Of a stretch of 39,077 nt of DNA, positions 16,125 to 25,600 are shown one piece after another. The stretch lies in NCBI GenBank assembly GCA_026391755.1, contig JAPLDN010000344.1:1-39077 (forward strand), read 5' to 3'. The position numbers and the translations under genes are program-made. Each line of letters opens with the position of its first letter. The first letter of the stretch is position 1. The notes under the pieces were generated by a model, which did not search any database, was not told the DNA's origin, and saw only the letters and a program-made list of their open reading frames with translations. Origin of the DNA: Bacteroidota bacterium. GTDB taxonomy: Bacteria; Bacteroidota; Bacteroidia; Bacteroidales; FEN-979.

Positions 16125-16944
16125 AGGGTGTGGGAAAGTATTTTTGTCAGGCTTAACCGCCCTGATCGTTCTGTTTGCTGTATCCTGCAGCCCTGCGAGA
16201 AAGGCAATAAAGGCTCCGATCAGGGAAGAGGGAGCCGATTACCTGTTTAAAAAACTCAAAGAGCATGAGTTGAAATATACTTACTTCATGGGTAAATTCT
16301 CGGCCGAATACAAAAACAAGAAAAAAAGCACCTCATTCAACGGCCAGATCAGGATAAAAAATGACAGCGTGATATGGCTTTCACTGACCCCGGGCCTCGG
16401 CATCGAAGCTATGCGCCTCATCATCACACAGGATTCGGTTAAAATGATAAACAAACTTAACAATACGTTTTTCATAGGAAATTATGAAGCTGTGAACCGA
16501 TTTCTGAACACCAATATTGACTTCGACATACTACAGGCATACCTTCTTGGGAATGACCTCAGGTTTTATGAAGACGGGAAATTCAGGGTCACAATAGAAA
16601 ACAACGCCTATAAGCTTTCCACGGCGGCGAGGATGAAACTAAAGAAATATGTGAGGAACAGCCAGGAGAATGCCAGGGCTTTCATCCAGAATATCTGGCT
16701 TGATTCTGAAACGTTCAAGATCACCGAAGCGGATGTCAAGGAAATATCAAATGAAAAGATCAAACTTGAGGCTAATTACGGGGATTTTGAGAATATCGAC
16801 GGACAGCTGTTCCCCAAAGCCCTTGATGTGACCATCTGGGCGGATAATACAATTAAGGTGAAAGCTTCTTTTTCGAGGATCACCGTAAATGCTCCCTTGC
16901 AGTTCCCCTTTAAGATACCATCAGGATATACACAGGTCAAATAA
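16111..16944 (+). CDS. DUF4292 lipoprotein
   Basis: 277 residues from the ATG at 16111; the open frame begins with a TTG at 16102, but the ATG is the normal start. A lipoprotein signal is clear (TALIVLFAVSCSPARK, lipidated Cys26). The body (GKFSAEYKNKKKSTSFNGQI, DSVIWLSLTPGLGIEAMRLI) is that of the DUF4292 family, which resembles LolB/LppX-type half-barrel lipid carriers. A role in moving lipid or lipoprotein to the outer membrane is inference. It overlaps the TPR gene by 14 nt and is followed after 17 nt by the EnvC-like gene. Confidence 0.88.
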   Translation: MGKNKGCGKVFLSGLTALIVLFAVSCSPARKAIKAPIREEGADYLFKKLKEHELKYTYFMGKFSAEYKNKKKSTSFNGQIRIKNDSVIWLSLTPGLGIEAMRLIITQDSVKMINKLNNTFFIGNYEAVNRFLNTNIDFDILQAYLLGNDLRFYEDGKFRVTIENNAYKLSTAARMKLKKYVRNSQENARAFIQNIWLDSETFKITEADVKEISNEKIKLEANYGDFENIDGQLFPKALDVTIWADNTIKVKASFSRITVNAPLQFPFKIPSGYTQVK

Positions 16945-16961
16945 CTACAGCTTCAAAAGGG

Positions 16962-18236
16962 ATGTATAGTAAAGTCCAGGGCCGGAAATCAGCATTCATC
17001 AGTTTACACCTGGTCCTGGTATTTTTATTGACCGTTGCGGCATTCGGGCAAGCCGATAAGGAAAAACTTCAGAAGACCAAGAAACAGCTGGAAGACGAGA
17101 TCCGCTACACAACGGAATTGCTGGAAAAGACTAAGGCAACCAAACAGGTTTCGATGGAGAAACTGAAAATCCTTAACCAGAGGATACACAGCCGTGAAGC
17201 TCTGATTGCCACCATCAACAAAGAACTGGGACAGATCGATATGAATATCCAGGTCGAAAATGTTGAGCTCGACAGAATGTCGAAACAACTTAAAGCCCTT
17301 AAAACGGATTATGCCCGGATGATTTACCAGGCGTATCGTACCATGAACGGCAGAAATAAACTGATGTATATATTCTCGGCCAGGGATTTCAACCAGGCCT
17401 GGCAAAGGATCAGGTACTACCAGCAATATTCGGAATACCGCCGCAGGCAGGCCGAACGGATTGAAAGTACAACCCATGTTATCAATGACCAAAGGAAAGA
17501 CCTGGAATCAAAGAAGCAGGAAAAACTCACTTTGTTTGAGACCCAGCAAAAGGAAAAAGTAAAGCTGGACCTGGAAAAACAGGACAAGGCCAAAACCGTT
17601 AAAGAACTCTCAAGCAAGGAGAAACAGCTCGTTTCTACACTAAAAACCAAGCAGCAGGCCGCTGCCCGCCTTCAATACGAGATTGAAAAGCTGATCGCAA
17701 CTGAGATCAGGGCGTCAGAAGAAAGGATGCAAAAAAACACGGGCAATGAAAAAAAGCCAACGGGACATATTGTTTCCGGCCCCGCAACGTATGAGATGAC
17801 CCCACGCGAAAAAGAACTCTCCAGTTCTTTTGCCTCAAACAGGGGACGGCTTCCGTGGCCCTGTGAAAAAGGCTTCATCTCCGGCACTTTCGGTGAGCAT
17901 GCACATCCTGTGCTTGAAAGGGTAAAGGTTAAAAACAACGGGGTGGATATAACCACCGAGCCAAATTCCCTGGTTAAAGCCGTTTTCAATGGCAGGGTTA
18001 GCAAAGTGATGTCGTTCCCTAACCTGAATAATGTGGTTATAGTTAGGCATGGAGAATACCTGACCGTATATTCTAACCTGGATGTTGTGAGTGTCAAGGA
18101 AGGGCAAGAAGTGACCACCCGCCAGGCTATAGGCAAGGTACACTATAATAATGAAGAACAAAAAACCGAGCTGCATTTTGAGATCTGGAAAGGCAAAATG
18201 ATCCAGAACCCCGAAAACTGGCTTGCCGGACGATAA
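16962..18236 (+). CDS. EnvC-like murein hydrolase activator with degenerate LytM (M23) domain
   Basis: 424 residues: signal peptide (LHLVLVFLLTVAAFGQA), long coiled coil (about 25-260, rich in Lys, Gln and Glu), then a C-terminal LytM/M23 domain (about 295-424). In active M23 peptidases zinc is bound by the His and Asp of HxxxD and the last His of HxH. Here the first reads KNNGVDI (His replaced by Asn, Asp kept) and the last reads TELHFEIWK (only the second His kept). The domain therefore cannot bind zinc normally and should act as an activator of amidases at division sites, as EnvC does in E. coli. Coiled coil plus degenerate LytM is the EnvC architecture. The partner amidase is not in the window. 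Confidence 0.88.
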   Translation: MYSKVQGRKSAFISLHLVLVFLLTVAAFGQADKEKLQKTKKQLEDEIRYTTELLEKTKATKQVSMEKLKILNQRIHSREALIATINKELGQIDMNIQVENVELDRMSKQLKALKTDYARMIYQAYRTMNGRNKLMYIFSARDFNQAWQRIRYYQQYSEYRRRQAERIESTTHVINDQRKDLESKKQEKLTLFETQQKEKVKLDLEKQDKAKTVKELSSKEKQLVSTLKTKQQAAARLQYEIEKLIATEIRASEERMQKNTGNEKKPTGHIVSGPATYEMTPREKELSSSFASNRGRLPWPCEKGFISGTFGEHAHPVLERVKVKNNGVDITTEPNSLVKAVFNGRVSKVMSFPNLNNVVIVRHGEYLTVYSNLDVVSVKEGQEVTTRQAIGKVHYNNEEQKTELHFEIWKGKMIQNPENWLAGR

Positions 18237-18248
18237 GCCCCTGGTATT

Positions 18249-19157
18249 ATGCACCATATTGGAGAATTTGCCGCCTTGCTTACTGCCTTCTTCTGGACGG
18301 TCACTGCGATCACATTCGAAGCGGCAAGCCGGAAGATCGGTTCAATGGTTGTAAATATCCTCAGGCTCATCATCGGTTTTTTCTTTCTCACTGTGTTCGT
18401 TTTTTTTTACCGCGGATATCTTTTCCCCGTTGACGCCAGCCTTCACAACTGGCTCTGGCTGTCATTGAGCGGGCTCATAGGATTTACTTTCGGAGACCTT
18501 TGCCTCTTCCAGTCTTTTGTACTTATCGGGGCCAGGGTTTCCATGCTTATCATGGCTTTAGCTCCCCCTATGACCGCCCTGTTTGCATGGATGGTCCTGG
18601 GGGAAAAACTGAGCCTTCAAAGCTGGATAGGGATGGCGGTGACAATGAACGGTATTGCACTCGTTGTCTTAAGGAGAAGCGGTGATGGAGAAAAGAATGG
18701 GCTGCTGAACATGCTTAAATTTTCATATCCGATCTGGGGTCTTCTTCTTGCTTTCGGAGGGGCTGTCGGACAAGCAGTAGGGCTGGTCCTGAGCAAGGTC
18801 GGAATGCAGGGATACGACACCTTTGCATCGACTCAGATCAGGGTAATGGCAGGCACGGCAGGTTTTGCAATAATCTATGCGTTTATGGGAAAATGGAAAG
18901 ACGTGTTCAGGGGAATATCAAAGGCAAAGCCAATGGCCATTCTCTCGATAGGCGCCTTCTTCGGCCCTTTCCTTGGGGTCTCGTTTTCACTTATAGCAAT
19001 AAAATACGCCGATACGGGCATCGCCTCAACGATAATGGCCATAGTCCCGGTGCTCATCATTCCGCCATCGATGATACTGTACAAAGAAAAAATCAGTTTA
19101 AAAGAAGTCATCGGCGCCATCCTCGCTGTTGGCGGAGTTGCAATTTTCTTTTTATAA
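18249..19157 (+). CDS. EamA/DMT family transporter
   Basis: 302 residues with ten likely membrane helices arranged as two EamA halves (about 1-140 and 155-302), the drug/metabolite transporter architecture. Landmarks: WLSLSGLIGFTFGDLCLFQS and MALAPPMTALFAWMVLGEKL in the first half, ALIA-type repeats and IMAIVPVLIIPPSMILYKEK in the second. The substrate is unknown. It starts 12 nt after the EnvC-like stop and ends 11 nt before the next gene, so it is in the same transcript. Confidence 0.92.
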   Translation: MHHIGEFAALLTAFFWTVTAITFEAASRKIGSMVVNILRLIIGFFFLTVFVFFYRGYLFPVDASLHNWLWLSLSGLIGFTFGDLCLFQSFVLIGARVSMLIMALAPPMTALFAWMVLGEKLSLQSWIGMAVTMNGIALVVLRRSGDGEKNGLLNMLKFSYPIWGLLLAFGGAVGQAVGLVLSKVGMQGYDTFASTQIRVMAGTAGFAIIYAFMGKWKDVFRGISKAKPMAILSIGAFFGPFLGVSFSLIAIKYADTGIASTIMAIVPVLIIPPSMILYKEKISLKEVIGAILAVGGVAIFFL

Positions 19158-19168
19158 TTGCATTGGGA

Positions 19169-19720
19169 ATGGAGACAAAAAGAAATACTGCTGTATATGA
19201 ACATAAGCCCGGGCTAAGGTTTTACCTTGGCGCATCAATAATTTTTTTGTCTTTTTTCATGGTGCCTACGGGGCTTCTTGTAACCCATCACATGCACAGG
19301 CATGCATTAAAAGCCATTATCCTTGGCTTCTTCTGGGTTAACGGCCCGCTCTGGAAAATCCTGGGTATCGGCATTATGGGAAAGGTGTCGTACTATTATA
19401 TAATCGAGCACCTCAAGATCCATTACAAACGGGTAATTGAGCCCAAGCCGGTTAGCAGGAAACGCTATTACATAGGGCTGTTCATGTTCACCCTGCCGTT
19501 TGTCCCTTCTTATGTAATGGCTTACGCACCCCACCTGCTTCCGGAACTGGCCTCATTGAGAGTATACGTCAATATTTTCTTTGACCTGGTATTCCTCTCC
19601 AGCCTGTTTGTGCTGGGAGGAGATTTCTGGGATAAGCTCAGGGCCTTGTTCAACTATTCAGCTAAAGCAAGCTTCCCGGGCGAGCCTAATTGCGAAGAAG
19701 AAACGCAAACCCCCGGATGA
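19169..19720 (+). CDS. Small four-helix membrane protein, function unknown
   Basis: 183 residues from the ATG at 19169; the open frame reaches back to 18893 only as a shadow of the transporter gene. Four hydrophobic segments occur in two similar halves. Each half opens with an R-Y/F-Y-x-G pattern (GLRFYLGASIIFLSFFMVP and KRYYIGLFMFTLPFVPSYVM), which suggests an internal duplication. It resembles the small domain often annotated as a transporter suffix, but I am not certain. It is the last gene before the terminator at 19726-19761. Confidence 0.7.
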   Translation: METKRNTAVYEHKPGLRFYLGASIIFLSFFMVPTGLLVTHHMHRHALKAIILGFFWVNGPLWKILGIGIMGKVSYYYIIEHLKIHYKRVIEPKPVSRKRYYIGLFMFTLPFVPSYVMAYAPHLLPELASLRVYVNIFFDLVFLSSLFVLGGDFWDKLRALFNYSAKASFPGEPNCEEETQTPG

Positions 19721-19725
19721 ACTTA

Positions 19726-19761
19726 AAAAAGGCCGCCGCAATATTTTGCAACGGCCTTTTT
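19726..19761 (+). terminator. Bidirectional intrinsic terminator
   Basis: A perfect 10-bp stem, AAAAAGGCCG with CGGCCTTTTT, with further pairing in the loop (GCAA/TTGC). It lies 6 nt after the small membrane protein gene and 32 nt from the convergent TonB receptor stop, so it can end transcripts from both sides. Confidence 0.9.
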
Positions 19762-19792
19762 AGCTATGACAGATGCCCCTCCGGGGCTTCAT

Positions 19793-21970
19793 TTATAAAT
19801 TTAAACGCAGGTTCACAAAGAATTCCCTGCCAGGAGCCGGCTGGTATGAATTGTAATCCACCCCGTTATTGGGTTCGGTAAAACCGAAATACTGGGTATC
19901 GAAGACATTCTTAACATAAAAACCAAGATCGCCTCTAATCCATCCGAGCTTCCATTTATAATGCAGGTCAACATTCCAGAGGTTATACCCGCTCACCCAG
20001 GAACTTCTTACGCTTCCCGGCTGGTAGTAGGTTTGTCCGATAGTATAGTTGTTATAAATGGAATCATCAACCTGGATGCAGTATTTCGTCTGCCACTGGC
20101 AGGCTATACCGGCACTGAAATTCCTCAGGAAATTATAGGTGATCTCACCATACAGCATGTTCCTCGGTGAGTTTGGCAGCCAATGCCCTGCGGTGGAATC
20201 AGGGGACCTGTAGGTGAAATTGGAATAGGTATAAGCAGCATCAATGATAAGATTTTTAACGGGTGAATACGATACAAAAGTCTCAATCCCCCATTTTGTG
20301 CTCTTCCCCATATTCCCGTAGAAGGCAGTATTATTTCCGCGACCGGGGACGCTGTAACGGTAAAAATCATTATTCGACCAGATATCATAGAAAGTGACAT
20401 CGTAATGGAACACTTTGCCAACATCACCCCTTACCCCAAGGTCAATACCCTGTGAAGTCGAAGGTTTGATGAGATTGTTAAAACCACCATAAGCCTGGGG
20501 GTTATTATACAACTCATCATTTGAAGGGGTAAGGAAGCCGGTACCATAACTTGCAAAAACATTGAAAGGCCTGATGATATCCCAGGCAAGGCCGATACGA
20601 TAGGTAGGTTTATCGTAGGTTTTGCTCCCGTTCGGATTGATCGAATCAGGAACGGGAATGTTGCTCTGCAGGCTGCTGTAAACATTATCATAACGCAGGT
20701 TAACAAGAGCGTGGAGTTTTGGAGTAATATCGAGCTTGTCGATGAGGAACACACCTATGCTTCTTTGCCTGATGATCTGGTTGATCAGGATCTGGTCAAG
20801 GTCGAAACATTCGCGGCTCCAGTATGAATCAACACGGGTTGAGTCCCTGTTATATTCTCCGGGAACGGCAAACATATGTTCCGTAATGGTCTGGGTCTGG
20901 TAGTCTGCGCCAAGGCTAAGGAGATTCTTAACGCTGCTCTTCCCGAGGCGAAGATTATACTGGGCCGAAGCCCCCATATTGACATAAGGTTTGTAATCAT
21001 CCCCGTTGTTGGAGGTTTCCCTGTAATAATTTGATCGGGCAAAAGCCCTGGCAGTAATATCCTGGTTGTTGCAGATATCGAATTTAGCGATCAGGGCTCC
21101 GGTGAGGCGTTTGGTTTCGTGGAACTCGTTGTAAGGAACGGCATCGGTATTGGCAGCCCTTGGGCCGAAAGTCTCATACCGGTACATATTGATCCCTTCG
21201 GAATTCTGGTTAAAGTAATTGGTGTAAGTCAGCAACTGGGTGATCTGGACCTTTTCTGAGGGTTTCCAGTTGATCTTTTCACTGAAGTTATCACCCATGA
21301 ATGACTGGTGGTCACGATATCCATGGCCCTGCATATGCGAATATGACACGCGGTAGTTGATCTTGTCCTGGGTCCCGTCAACCTGACCGAGGATCTTCCA
21401 GTAACCATAAGAACCTGCTGAACCCATAAGAGTGGAATTAACGGGTTTGCTTCCCCCGTTATCGGTAATGATATTGACCACCCCGCCGGTTGCATTAGCG
21501 CCATACAACGAAGCAGCCAGGCCGCGCATGACCTCAACATTCTTCACCACGCTCCAGTCAACATCATACAGGTCGGGGCAATAACCACCCGGGTCGTTTA
21601 CAGGGATACCGTCGATCAATACCTGTATCCCCCTGAAACCGCTTTCGGAAAGAATACCCTGGCCACGGATATAAAGATGTACCCTTGAACCATCGGTGCC
21701 GTTTTCCACTTTTACACCCGGAACCAGGCGCAATGCCTCATCAGGGGCAATACTCTTGCTGAGCTCCTGCAATTGGGCTTTGTTGATAACAGTGATAGGA
21801 GCCGGTAGTTCCTTCAACGGAGTAACGGTGCGCATGGCGCTCACCATCACCTCGTCGAGTTTTACCGTGTCTTTGGTAAAGATGACTTTATCTGTTTTGT
21901 TTTTCTGGCCTATTCCCTGGAAAGCAAATGCGATAATCAGGAAAAGGCCTGTTAGTAATCGTGTTTTCAT
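19793..21970 (-). CDS. TonB-dependent outer-membrane receptor
   Basis: 725 residues: signal peptide (LLTGLFLIIAFAFQGIG), plug domain (about 38-160: LDEVMVSAMRTVTPLKELPA, IRGQGILSESGFRGIQVLID, ANATGGVVNIITD) and a 22-strand barrel ending in an aromatic-rich strand that closes with LRLNL. It lacks the carboxypeptidase-like domain of SusC proteins, and there is no SusD gene, so it is of the vitamin B12/siderophore/metal receptor class. The ligand is unknown. It follows the 166-residue membrane protein and a T9SS surface protein on the same strand, after a 135-nt gap, and is probably the last gene of that transcript. Confidence 0.93.
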   Translation of the reverse strand: MKTRLLTGLFLIIAFAFQGIGQKNKTDKVIFTKDTVKLDEVMVSAMRTVTPLKELPAPITVINKAQLQELSKSIAPDEALRLVPGVKVENGTDGSRVHLYIRGQGILSESGFRGIQVLIDGIPVNDPGGYCPDLYDVDWSVVKNVEVMRGLAASLYGANATGGVVNIITDNGGSKPVNSTLMGSAGSYGYWKILGQVDGTQDKINYRVSYSHMQGHGYRDHQSFMGDNFSEKINWKPSEKVQITQLLTYTNYFNQNSEGINMYRYETFGPRAANTDAVPYNEFHETKRLTGALIAKFDICNNQDITARAFARSNYYRETSNNGDDYKPYVNMGASAQYNLRLGKSSVKNLLSLGADYQTQTITEHMFAVPGEYNRDSTRVDSYWSRECFDLDQILINQIIRQRSIGVFLIDKLDITPKLHALVNLRYDNVYSSLQSNIPVPDSINPNGSKTYDKPTYRIGLAWDIIRPFNVFASYGTGFLTPSNDELYNNPQAYGGFNNLIKPSTSQGIDLGVRGDVGKVFHYDVTFYDIWSNNDFYRYSVPGRGNNTAFYGNMGKSTKWGIETFVSYSPVKNLIIDAAYTYSNFTYRSPDSTAGHWLPNSPRNMLYGEITYNFLRNFSAGIACQWQTKYCIQVDDSIYNNYTIGQTYYQPGSVRSSWVSGYNLWNVDLHYKWKLGWIRGDLGFYVKNVFDTQYFGFTEPNNGVDYNSYQPAPGREFFVNLRLNL

Positions 21971-22011
21971 TGTAAAATCTTTAAATGTTTATGATAGCAA
22001 AAGTTTGTTAA

Positions 22012-22028
22012 TAATCCTGTGAGGATTA
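22012..22028. promoter_or_regulatory. Short inverted repeat upstream of the TonB receptor
   Basis: TAATCCT and AGGATTA form a perfect 7-bp inverted repeat around GTG, 42 nt upstream of the receptor start in a 135-nt gap. It lacks a T tract, so it is not an obvious terminator. It could be an operator or a small RNA hairpin that separates receptor expression from the upstream genes. Confidence 0.35.
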
Positions 22029-22105
22029 ATACCGATCCCTGCGCCATAAAGCATGACATCATCGTAATCAGGTACGGAAAATCAAAGCGTTAGGAAAAAG
22101 GAAAT

Positions 22106-22606
22106 TCAGGCTATCTCGGGGGGAGGAGAGAATGGTATCAGCGGGTTACCGTCAAAATTTTCACTTACTAAGGGGTAAGTGATTCTTGTTGTTGATGGCG
22201 GATGAGCAAGTTCCATTGTTACCGGCAGCGCGATGCTAACAAGATGCTGAAGTAAATTTGTCGCTTTTTTCTTCTGCTGCATGCTATTCATGCCCGCAAT
22301 AAGGTTCTCTTCCCTTGTATCGCGGATGCAGTAGAAAGTTATGGTTTTCCCCTTTTTCACTTCCCGGGCAACATCATACAGGTTTCCCTGATACACGATC
22401 TCATGTTTGTCAACACGACGAAAAGCAGGATTAGCAGGGGGATTATAGATAGAGAATACCGAAAGCTGATGATCGAGGTACCCGTGTTCAAGCAGGCTTG
22501 TTACCTCCTTTTTAATCAGGTAGCGGCCAAACTCATACACGATATAATAGCCTGCCGTATTGAAGAGCATTGCAAACAAAACAAATATCGTCAGTGTTTT
22601 TTTCAT
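22106..22606 (-). CDS. Uncharacterised membrane-anchored protein of TonB receptor loci
   Basis: 166 residues: one N-terminal membrane segment or uncleaved signal (LTIFVLFAMLFNTAGYYIVY), then a soluble part with DKHEIVYQGNLYDVAREVKK and ITFYCIRDTREENLIAGM, and a Pro-rich tail. From memory, proteins with this organisation (helix, K-E/H-E-hydrophobic-x-G-x-x-YDV, YCI-D-x-x-E-E) recur next to TonB receptors and metal genes in Bacteroidota and have no assigned function; this needs a database check. Its ATG (22606-22604) shares one base with the TAA of the preceding gene (TAATG), so translation is coupled to the T9SS protein. Confidence 0.75.
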   Translation of the reverse strand: MKKTLTIFVLFAMLFNTAGYYIVYEFGRYLIKKEVTSLLEHGYLDHQLSVFSIYNPPANPAFRRVDKHEIVYQGNLYDVAREVKKGKTITFYCIRDTREENLIAGMNSMQQKKKATNLLQHLVSIALPVTMELAHPPSTTRITYPLVSENFDGNPLIPFSPPPEIA

Positions 22607-25600
22607 TACCTGCTGATCACCAGTTTCAGGGAAATAATGCCAACTTTCCTGTGGATGTTGACTATATAGATCCCTGAAGAAAGGGATGCAAAGTTAATAG
22701 TTTTTATTATCCTGCCTGAAACCATGATGTTATTTTCCTTATAGACCTGCTTCTGCTGCAGGTCTTCTGCCGTAATACCGATAGTTTCTTTAAGGGGTGC
22801 AAAAATATCCAGGGTAACATTATCCCGGGCAGGATTTGGGTATATCTTCACTGAAAAACCGCTCTTTTCCTCCCCTGTCCCAAGGCAATTCTTAAAAGTA
22901 AGCCAAACTGAGTCGGTTTTATAGCAGCCTGCGATGTTCATGGTTTTCAGGCGGAAAAGCCTTGTTCCAATACCACCTGCGATGGCGGTATCGATGATCA
23001 CCGTCGAGGCTGTGAGATTTCCCGGGGTCCACAGGTACGAATGAACATTCGTCGTATCGGCCCTGAGTGTGATAGTTTGCCAGTGGCAGACGGTGTCTTT
23101 TGGTAAAACACTGATCTCTGCAAGGGGGAGCCCGGCAATGGTTAGTTTTTTTGATTTGACATTGCGCCCGTATTCGCTGAAAGCTGTAAGGCTTAAGCTG
23201 GCTGAGCCAATAATGATATCCTGGCTGCCGGGAGTATAAACAGGGCCCGTAATCTTTGGGTCATTAAAAGTGCCGTCGCCCGAAGTAGACCACCTGAGGG
23301 AGTCATACAGCATCACTGTCGCTTGCAGGGTATAGTTTGAACCAGCACAGATCGTTTCGTCAGGACCAATAGAAATATAAGGCAGGATTGGAACCGGGAA
23401 GACAATATAATCGACCCATACCTGGTCGGACCCACTACTTTCGGCCAAATCTTTCTGATAGATCCACTTATAAGTATGCGCCCCCGCCGAAACAGGGAAT
23501 GAAGCCCTGGACCATGGGGTTTCTCCCGACCATTGCGATTGCAGGGTATTGTCGATATAAAACAGCAGAAAATCATAATCCAGTTCAGTGGAGGTTTTAT
23601 ACCAGAAACTTATGCTGTCGTCGGCGGAGGAGGTATAAGTGACAAACATCTGGCAGCTTTGCTCATCACTTATGTGTTTGGAAATGGCCGTGTAAAGGCC
23701 TTCATATGGATTGATATTAGTGATGTCCCAGGAAGCGTTCCCGGCAAAATGCCATGGAAATTTGGTAAATGTATTGGTCTCCCAGTCTTCGGCCACAGCG
23801 CCAATGATCCTGTAAAAATCTTTATGGCGGATGTATTTGCCGCTTTGAGCCGAAACATCCAGGATTGCACCGGCAGAAGTGGGAGCTGAATTGCTTACTG
23901 TAACAGTGTAATGAAGGTTTACAGTTTGTGAGGGATGGATGGTATCAGCAAAGACCGAGTCGTTGAGTACAGTAAGATAAGGGGATGATGTTAGCAGCCT
24001 GGCGTAGGTGCCGGGACAGGGATAATCACCCGCATTGGTTAGTGTTACAATAAGATCAACAGTTTCGCCGGGGTCGAACCTCCCGTTATTGTTTCCGCCG
24101 GGATCAAGAATGGTGATATTCACAATCTCCAGTCCGGGTGCATGTGCGAAGACGACAAAATGACTGTTCCAGGAAGTGTCGGAATTGCTAACGCTGATGT
24201 TGAACCGTATTTTCTGGTTGTACGGGATGGTGTCATTCACCTTGAAGGCAAAACCAGAAGGGACGGTTTCGGTTCCGCCGGCCGTAATAGTTGAATAAGG
24301 TTCCAGGGAATCGGTCATTATAATATACGGGGAGGGGGAAGTGACTTTTACTGTCAGGTTGTTTGAAGTCTGGTCCCCGATATTTTTCACCCCAAGGCTA
24401 AGGTGAAGAGAGTCGCCGAACTTAAGCAAAGCCTGATTCCCGGTAGAAATTTCAGACAATTCATTGGAATAATACATTACCCAGGGCTGGCCCGGGGCCG
24501 GACCAAGGTCAAAAGGGGAAGTCCAGGTCATTGTTTGACCTCCGGGCAGGCGGTTATCGGTCCATACGGGGTATACTTTCATATTCAGCGACTGTATCCC
24601 GATATAATCTCCAAAGTAATTAAAAGTTAGCCCGGGGATGGGGGAAGGAGTAAATGAAACATCACTGACCCTGAAGTCGGTGAAACTGTTCCCTCCGTCG
24701 TAGGACCAGGATACCCAAGTCTCTGCTTCAGCTGGAGATACATTGCGGTCGTCATAATAGATCACGCATATCCCTCCTGTTACTGCATCGACAGTGATCC
24801 AAGGGAAAAAATGCTGTTTGCCAAGGCCGGCTGCATCCTGGTTTACTTTCACAGGGACCGACCATGTAATCCCCTCATCCGCCGACTTGATAAGATATAC
24901 ATTGATATCGCTTCCGGTATTGATCCCGGGCGTTCCAACGTTGGCCCAGACCACATAAAGAGTTCCTCGGTTCGGACCGTTGCTGAGATCAACCGCCATG
25001 GAAGGAAAAGAATTTACCCGCATAGCTTTTGACGTCATGCTGCTACGTATTCCTTTGATATTCTGTATAATGCGCATGGAGGGCTGCCAGATCCCTCCGC
25101 CATCAAATGATCTGACAAACCCGATTGCATTTTCATCGCCTGGCCAGGTGTCGTATATGCTCCAGGCCATATATGCTTCCCCGGCCGGTCCGGTAGCGAT
25201 ATTGACACCATGATTTAATTTCAGTGCATTCACGTTATGGCTTACGGCAATCGGTGAAGTCCAGTGAAGCCCGCCGTCATTGCTTCTTGAAACCTGGATC
25301 TGGCCTGTGTCGGGTGATGCTGTGACGAAATTGGTCCATGCTGCATACAAATTACCCTGGAAGGCGCTGGAAAGGGAGTTGTCAATCCACAAATGGTTTT
25401 TATCGAGCAGTCCGTAAACATTGGCCGGGCCGGCAGCGACCTGTACGTCGTTCCAGGTGATCCCACGGTCATTACTGAAAGCAACACTTTGCCCCATGGT
25501 ACTATTGATCTTGCCTACATACCATCTTCCATCCCTGCTTATAGCTGTGGCAGGGTCGCCGTTGTTTGGTTTTCCGGCCCCGAAGTAGCGTCCTCCCCAG

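Noticed and set aside
21971-22105. Cobalamin or other riboswitch upstream of the TonB receptor
   Set aside because: No conserved B12-box-like or other riboswitch core was recognised; only a 7-bp inverted repeat is present.
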